DNA of 64,000 bases, taken from the NCBI RefSeq assembly GCF_014251275.1, contig NZ_CP059183.1, forward strand, positions 397,001-461,000. The letters run 5' to 3'. The DNA comes from Blattabacterium cuenoti. Its GTDB lineage: Bacteria; Bacteroidota; Bacteroidia; Flavobacteriales; Blattabacteriaceae. Positions within the stretch are counted from its first letter, which is position 1. Each line of letters opens with the position of its first letter. Of this stretch, positions 59,729-64,000 are shown piece by piece. The notes beneath the pieces are model-generated. The model made no database searches. It saw only the letters and a list, made by a program, of their open reading frames with translations, and was not told the DNA's origin. The position numbers were made by a program, and so were the translations under genes.

Positions 59729-59801
59729 GCGAGAATAGCTCAGTTGGTAGAGTACAACCTTGCCAAGGTTGTTGTCACGGGTTCGATCCCCGTTTCTCGC
59801 T
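59729..59801 (+). tRNA. tRNA-Gly (anticodon GCC)
   Basis: Acceptor GCGAGAA/TTCTCGC with discriminator T, anticodon loop TTGCCAA, T-arm ACGGGTTCGATCCCCGT (one G-U). Seven bases before tRNA-Leu. Confidence 0.96.
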
Positions 59802-59808
59802 TATTGTA

Positions 59809-59893
59809 ATCCGGGTGGTGGAATAGGTAGACACACAGGACTTAAAATCCTGTGATCATTTTGATCGTACGGGTTCAAATCCCGTCCCGGGTA
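59809..59893 (+). tRNA. tRNA-Leu (anticodon UAA)
   Basis: Class II tRNA of 85 nt. Acceptor ATCCGGG/CCCGGGT (one T-G wobble), anticodon loop CTTAAAA, variable arm TGATCATTTTGATCGT, T-arm ACGGGTTCAAATCCCGT. It reads UUA, the main leucine codon in such A/T-rich DNA, and should be a MiaA/MiaB substrate. Confidence 0.95.
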
Positions 59894-59903
59894 TTTATAT
59901 TTT

Positions 59904-61367
59904 TTATTTACTAAAATAATTAGGAGATTCTTTTATTATATTTACACTGTGTGGATGATTTTCTCTCAATCCTGAATTTGTAATTCTTACAAATTTTCCT
60001 AAATTAATTAATTCTTCTATGTTAGAAACTCCACAATATCCCATTCCTGATCTAATTCCTCCACAAATTTGATAAATAACATCTTTCATTGTTCCCTTAT
60101 AAGGAACTATTGCTTCTATTCCTTCTGGTACTGTTTTGCTTTCATTAAATTGAAAATAACGATCTTTACTGCCTCTTTTCATAGATATTAACGAGCCCAT
60201 ACCTACATAACTTTTAAATTTTCTCCCCTGATAAATAACTTCTTCTCCAGGAGATTCGTCAGTTCCAGCAAATAATCCTCCAATCATAACAGAACTAGCT
60301 CCAGCAGCAATAGCTTTTACAATATCTCCTGAATATCTTATTCCTCCATCAGAAATTACTTTAACATTTTTTGTTTTAGCATATTCATATACATCATTTA
60401 TAGCAGTAATTTGAGGCATACCTACCCCAGCTATTACTCTAGTTGTACAAATTGAACCTGATCCTATTCCTACTTTAAGTATATTTGATCCGGCATCTAT
60501 TAAATCTTTTGCTCCTCTTTTTGTTACTATATTTCCAACTAATAAAGTTATTTTTGGAAAAGAGTTACGTATAGATTTTACAATATCTATAATTTTATAA
60601 GAATGTCCATGAGCAGAATCTATTGTAATAATATCTACTCCTACTTTACATAAAGATTCAACTCTATCTAAAATTTCTTTATCTATTCCTACTGCAGCCC
60701 CTACTCTAAGTCGTCCTTTAGAATCCTTACAAGAATTAGGATATTCAATTAAGTTATCAATATCTCTAATAGTTATTAATCCTACTAGTTTATACCCATC
60801 ATCTACAATAGGTAATTTTTCAATTCTCTCTTTTAATAATATATCCTTTGCTTTTTCCATAGTTATGTTTCTTTTAGAAGTAATCAATTTATCTTTAGTC
60901 ATTACTTCTTCAACTAAAGAATTTAAATCCAAACGATATTTTATGTCTCTTTTTGTAATAATTCCTACTAACGTTTTATCTTTTTCTATTACAGGTAGTC
61001 CTGATATTTTATATTTTTTCATAAGATTTTGAGCATGCCTAAGATTAGAATCTCTAGAAAGAGTTATAGGATCATCTATAACTCCACTTTCACTTCTTTT
61101 AACTCTTTTTACTTCATCAGTTTGACTTTTTATGTTCATATTTTTATGAATAATACCCATTCCACCTTCTCTTGCTATAGAAATTGCTAATGAAGATTCA
61201 GTAACTGTATCCATAGCTGCACTTAATATTGGAATATTTAGAGTTATGTCAAATGTTAGTGAAATTTTTAGAGATACTTCATATGGTAATACAGAAGAAT
61301 AACCTGGAACTAACAAAACGTCATCAAAAGTTAGAGCTTCCTTTGTAATTTTTCCATTTAAAAACAT
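59904..61367 (-). CDS. guaB: Inosine-5'-monophosphate dehydrogenase
   Basis: Oxidises IMP to XMP, the committed step to GMP. The 487 aa contain the N-terminal [13 protein letters not shown], two CBS domains (about residues 95-205) and the catalytic Cys in GSGSICTTR, then the flap RYFQ region. Convergent with the tRNA-Gly/Leu pair. No terminator was recognised between them. Confidence 0.97.
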   Translation of the reverse strand: MFLNGKITKEALTFDDVLLVPGYSSVLPYEVSLKISLTFDITLNIPILSAAMDTVTESSLAISIAREGGMGIIHKNMNIKSQTDEVKRVKRSESGVIDDPITLSRDSNLRHAQNLMKKYKISGLPVIEKDKTLVGIITKRDIKYRLDLNSLVEEVMTKDKLITSKRNITMEKAKDILLKERIEKLPIVDDGYKLVGLITIRDIDNLIEYPNSCKDSKGRLRVGAAVGIDKEILDRVESLCKVGVDIITIDSAHGHSYKIIDIVKSIRNSFPKITLLVGNIVTKRGAKDLIDAGSNILKVGIGSGSICTTRVIAGVGMPQITAINDVYEYAKTKNVKVISDGGIRYSGDIVKAIAAGASSVMIGGLFAGTDESPGEEVIYQGRKFKSYVGMGSLISMKRGSKDRYFQFNESKTVPEGIEAIVPYKGTMKDVIYQICGGIRSGMGYCGVSNIEELINLGKFVRITNSGLRENHPHSVNIIKESPNYFSK

Positions 61368-61596
61368 AATTTTTTTTTTAAACTTAATTTTATTAAATTT
61401 AATAGAATTAAATTTTTTTTGTAAAAAAAAATATAAATTGTAATATTCTTATTTTCAAACTAAAAAGAGATAATGTTATCTATTTTATTTTACTATTATA
61501 AAATACAGATAATGATATATTTTTTCATTCAAAATTTTTATATAAATTTGTCCAAAATAAAGTATGAACAATCAATAATTAAAATACTATTTTATT
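61368..61596. other. Non-coding gap between guaB and the lipoprotein gene
   Basis: A 229-base A/T-rich gap between divergent genes. A 62-aa frame at 61473-61661 has no resemblance to any family and overlaps the lipoprotein start, so I do not call it. No RNA fold or promoter motif was recognised. Confidence 0.6.
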
Positions 61597-61929
61597 ATGA
61601 TGAAAAAACTAAGATTCGCAGTTTCTACAATTTTATTAGCAATATTTTTGTTTACTGTTAGTTGCAATAATAAAAATAAAGGAGAAAATAATTCATCTTC
61701 TGCTTCTACAACAGAAGAAGAAAAAACAACTAATGCTAATAGTAGTATAAACAACAACGAAGGACAAACTGATACTACTACAACAACTACTCCTCCTACA
61801 ACTTCTTCTTCCTCAAATTCAAACGAAGATAATTCAAAAAATAATGAGGGTAATAATACATCTGATAAAGATAAAGAAAAAGGAAGTCATGGAGAAAAAA
61901 CTACTACTACTAATACTAATAGTAAGTAA
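61597..61929 (+). CDS. Low-complexity putative lipoprotein
   Basis: Unrecognised 110-aa protein. An N-terminal signal peptide (about residues 1-22) ends with a lipobox-like TVSC at 20-23; after Cys23 almost all residues are Asn, Ser, Thr, Glu, Lys or Gly, with TTTTTTPPTTSSSS in the middle. There is no folded domain visible. It is probably processed by LspA and exposed at the cell envelope. The coding DNA has many ACT/ACA and AAT triplet runs, so length may vary between strains. The second ATG may be the real start. Confidence 0.72.
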   Translation: MMKKLRFAVSTILLAIFLFTVSCNNKNKGENNSSSASTTEEEKTTNANSSINNNEGQTDTTTTTTPPTTSSSSNSNEDNSKNNEGNNTSDKDKEKGSHGEKTTTTNTNSK

Positions 61930-61997
61930 ATGTAATGTTAATATAACTTAAGTATCAAGTATAAGTTATAAGTTTTATAAGTTATAAGGTAAAAAAG

Positions 61998-62040
61998 AAA
62001 GAAAAAATTATAATTATAATATGCAAATAATTTTTTCTTT
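61998..62040. terminator. Bidirectional terminator between the lipoprotein gene and rplS
   Basis: Perfect 14-bp arms AAAGAAAAAATTAT (61998-62011) and ATAATTTTTTCTTT (62027-62040), 15-base loop, further T's to 62045. Lies between convergent genes. Just before it (61950-61988) TATAAGTT-type words are repeated. Confidence 0.75.
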
Positions 62041-62048
62041 TTTTTACT

Positions 62049-62399
62049 TTAACTTTTTATTTTTGCTTTTTTACCTTTTAAAAATCTAAAATAATATATT
62101 TTAGATCTTCTAACTTTTCCTTTTTTATTAATCTCTATTTTTTTTATATTAGGTTGATTAAAATTAAATATACGTTCTACCCCAATTCCAGAACTAATTT
62201 TTCTAACAGTAAATGTTTTCATAAAATTTTTTCCTTGTTTTTTTATTACTACTCCTTTAAAAGACTGAATTCTTTTTTTATCTCCTTCTTTAATTTCAAA
62301 AAAAATATTAATTGTATCTCCAGCTTTAAAATTAGGGTAAATATTTTCTTTTTTTTCAAAAAAAGTATTTTCTACGTATTTAACAATACTTTGTAACAT
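62049..62399 (-). CDS. rplS: 50S ribosomal protein L19
   Basis: A 116-aa protein at the subunit interface. Matches the family with FKAGDTINIFFEIKEGDKKRIQSFKGVVI (FKAGDTI, IQSFKGVVIKKQG), TFTVRKISSGIGVERIF and KGKVRRSKIYYFR. Lies downstream of glmM on the same strand. Confidence 0.96.
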   Translation of the reverse strand: MLQSIVKYVENTFFEKKENIYPNFKAGDTINIFFEIKEGDKKRIQSFKGVVIKKQGKNFMKTFTVRKISSGIGVERIFNFNQPNIKKIEINKKGKVRRSKIYYFRFLKGKKAKIKS

Positions 62400-62450
62400 A
62401 AATTATTCTTTATTTTTTATCATGTAAATGTAAATGAAATAACTTTTTTT

Positions 62451-63830
62451 TTATAATTCAGATAAAATTTCTTTTATCAAAAAATCTGATTTTTTTCTTG
62501 AAAAACTTTCTGAACATATTCTAATAATATTTTCAGTTTTTGATTTTCTTATATGAATCCATTCATTTTCTGATAAATATATTTTAATTCCATCACGAAA
62601 ATCCATTTTTTTACCTTTATATTTTTTTCGTATTTTTTTATAAAATATTTTATTTGCATAAACAGAATACCTAATTTTTCTTTTTGACATAAAATAATTA
62701 GAATATTTTTTTTTTAACACTGATAACGAAATTTTCAATTTTGCAATTTGTGTTAAAAATAACGAAATTCCTAATAATGCATCTCTTCCATAACGAAGTT
62801 TTGGATAAATAATCCCACCATTACCTTCTCCACCAATAACTGCATTAACTTCTTTCATTTTTTTTATAACGTTAACTTCTCCAACAGGAGTTGAATAAAA
62901 AGATACTCCCTTTTTAATTGATAGGTCTCTTAATGCATGAGAAGAAGATAATGTTGTTACAACTGGTCCATGTTCATTTTTCAATATATAATCAGCTATA
63001 GATACTAGAGTATATTCTTCACCAAAAAAATCACCATTTTCACATATAAAAACTACACGATCAACATCAGGATCTACAGATATTCCTAAATTTGCTTTTA
63101 CTTCTGGAACTTTTTTTATAATATCCTTTAAATTATTTTTATTAGGTTCTGGATTATGTGAAAAATTTCCATTAGGATTACAATACATTTTTATAGTATA
63201 TACTCCTAAATATTTTAATAACATAGGAACTGCTATTCCACCTGTAGAATTTATTCCGTCAACTACAATTTTTAATTTTGCTTTACGTATAACATTTTGA
63301 TCTATTATAGGAAGTGAAATAATTTTTTCTATATGATTTTGAATATAATTGTTTTTACAAAACAATGTTCCTAAATTTTTAGAAGATGAAAAATCATAAT
63401 AGTTATGTTTTTTATCAGAAAAATAGAATAAATCTTTAAACTCTTTTTCAGTTAAAAATTCCCCAAAAGAATTAAACATTTTTAATCCATTCCAATTTTT
63501 AGGATTATGACTAGCTGTCAACATGATTCCTCCATCAGCCTTTTCATTTATAATAGTTAAACCCAACGTAGGTGTAGTTGATAATCCAATATCTATTACA
63601 TCTACTCCAAAACTCTGAAAAATACTTATTAATAATTTTTGATATAATCTAGACGTAATCCTCCCATCTCTTCCAGATATAATAAAATATCTATCATTTT
63701 TATTATGATTTTTTTTCATCCAATAAACATATCCAGATGAGAATCTTATTACTTCTATAGGAGTAAACCCATTACCTGTTTTTCCACCTAAAGTACCTCT
63801 AATTCCAGACGAAGATTTTACAAGTGTCAA
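62451..63830 (-). CDS. glmM: Phosphoglucosamine mutase / phosphohexomutase
   Basis: Alpha-D-phosphohexomutase of 459 aa. The catalytic phosphoserine is in TASHNPKNWNGLK, metal-binding is DPDVDRVVF, and the sugar-binding motif is GGEGNGGI. Flavobacterial GlmM has this form; it would convert glucosamine-6-phosphate to the 1-phosphate for peptidoglycan. Phosphomannomutase activity is a possible alternative. About 50 bases precede rplS. Confidence 0.88.
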   Translation of the reverse strand: MTLVKSSSGIRGTLGGKTGNGFTPIEVIRFSSGYVYWMKKNHNKNDRYFIISGRDGRITSRLYQKLLISIFQSFGVDVIDIGLSTTPTLGLTIINEKADGGIMLTASHNPKNWNGLKMFNSFGEFLTEKEFKDLFYFSDKKHNYYDFSSSKNLGTLFCKNNYIQNHIEKIISLPIIDQNVIRKAKLKIVVDGINSTGGIAVPMLLKYLGVYTIKMYCNPNGNFSHNPEPNKNNLKDIIKKVPEVKANLGISVDPDVDRVVFICENGDFFGEEYTLVSIADYILKNEHGPVVTTLSSSHALRDLSIKKGVSFYSTPVGEVNVIKKMKEVNAVIGGEGNGGIIYPKLRYGRDALLGISLFLTQIAKLKISLSVLKKKYSNYFMSKRKIRYSVYANKIFYKKIRKKYKGKKMDFRDGIKIYLSENEWIHIRKSKTENIIRICSESFSRKKSDFLIKEILSEL

Positions 63831-63897
63831 AAATAATTTATTTTTAATAAAATTAAATTACAAAAATACAAAATCAATTTTGCATTTTTGTTTTAAA

Positions 63898-64000
63898 TTA
63901 AAAATTTTTTTTGTCTAAAACATTTTTTCTATAATCCTCCTCCCATGCAAGTCTAATATGTTTTTTTTCTTCTAAATTATCAAACCTCGATTGATCACTT
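63898..64000 (-). CDS. C-terminal end of an unidentified gene (cut by window edge)
   Basis: An open frame enters from the right edge and stops at 63898-63900 (TAA). The last residues read FDNLEEKKHIRLAWEEDY and then RKNVLDKKNF. The mix of acidic and basic helical residues looks like true protein, and the gene runs in the same direction as glmM, 67 bases upstream of it. Too short to assign a family. Confidence 0.6.
   Translation of the reverse strand, partial: SDQSRFDNLEEKKHIRLAWEEDYRKNVLDKKNF

Noticed and set aside
61473-61661. 62-aa frame upstream of the lipoprotein
   Set aside because: A/T-rich chance frame that overlaps the lipoprotein start and has no recognisable features.

Overview
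The window is about 64 kb of very AT-rich, densely packed DNA from a reduced-genome member of the Bacteroidetes/Flavobacteriia. The best guess is a cockroach or termite endosymbiont of the Blattabacterium type. This rests on flavobacterial gene neighbourhoods (birA/rsfS/ftsH, pyrG-yidC, dapA-ferritin-bamD-rpoZ, miaB-sigma54 activator-secG-groESL, nusB-yajC-coaE), the Bacteroidetes-specific families present (30S THX, PUR/DUF3276, Rpb6-type omega), short intergenic gaps, long poly(A) tracts and nearly no Shine-Dalgarno sequences. The species assignment is inference. No prophage, insertion sequence, CRISPR array or plasmid gene was seen.

Layout. 1-6.1 kb: ftsH (cut by the window edge), rsfS, birA, yidC and pyrG. 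6.2-14.6 kb: SRP RNA, clpX, obg-adk, a dihydrolipoyl dehydrogenase with a damaged active site, a transaldolase-like gene, then the rpoZ-bamD-ferritin-dapA block and an RRM protein. 14.7-21.3 kb: pncB, miaB, a sigma-54 activator, secG, groES and groEL. 21.4-29.9 kb: a KdsC-type phosphatase, DUF3276, an ABC exporter, nusB-yajC-coaE-THX, a zinc peptidase, NDH-2, menF and a frameshifted thioesterase. 30-40 kb: idi, gcvT, a MATE transporter, a DEAD-box helicase, aroC, miaA, tRNA-Val, folC and glnS. 40-52.8 kb: the classical transcription/translation block read leftwards, tRNA(Thr-Tyr-Gly-Thr)-tuf-tRNA(Trp)-secE-nusG-rplKAJL-rpoBC. 52.9-64 kb: lspA, ileS, mutS, tRNA-Gly/Leu, guaB, a low-complexity lipoprotein, rplS, glmM and the tail of an unidentified gene.

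Most genes are core information processing, protein export (YidC, SecE, SecG, YajC, SRP RNA, LspA), proteostasis (FtsH, ClpX, GroESL) and host-relevant biosynthesis (lysine via DapA, chorismate, CTP, GMP, NAD, CoA, folate, isoprenoids, menaquinone).

The most interesting signals are: (i) a GG-N10-GC sigma-54 promoter and a perfect upstream palindrome before groESL, two genes downstream of a sigma-54 activator with no sensor domain; (ii) an Lpd that has lost one redox cysteine and both residues of the catalytic His-Glu pair while keeping its cofactor-binding motifs; (iii) a 51-bp perfect palindrome inside the ferritin gene, plus smaller ones in yidC, rpoC and glnS; (iv) two genes (glnS and the MATE transporter) whose conserved N-termini have no ATG/GTG/TTG start; (v) a thioesterase broken at a 14-base homopolymer next to menF; (vi) a BamD-like protein without a lipobox that ends in a 9-bp tandem repeat.
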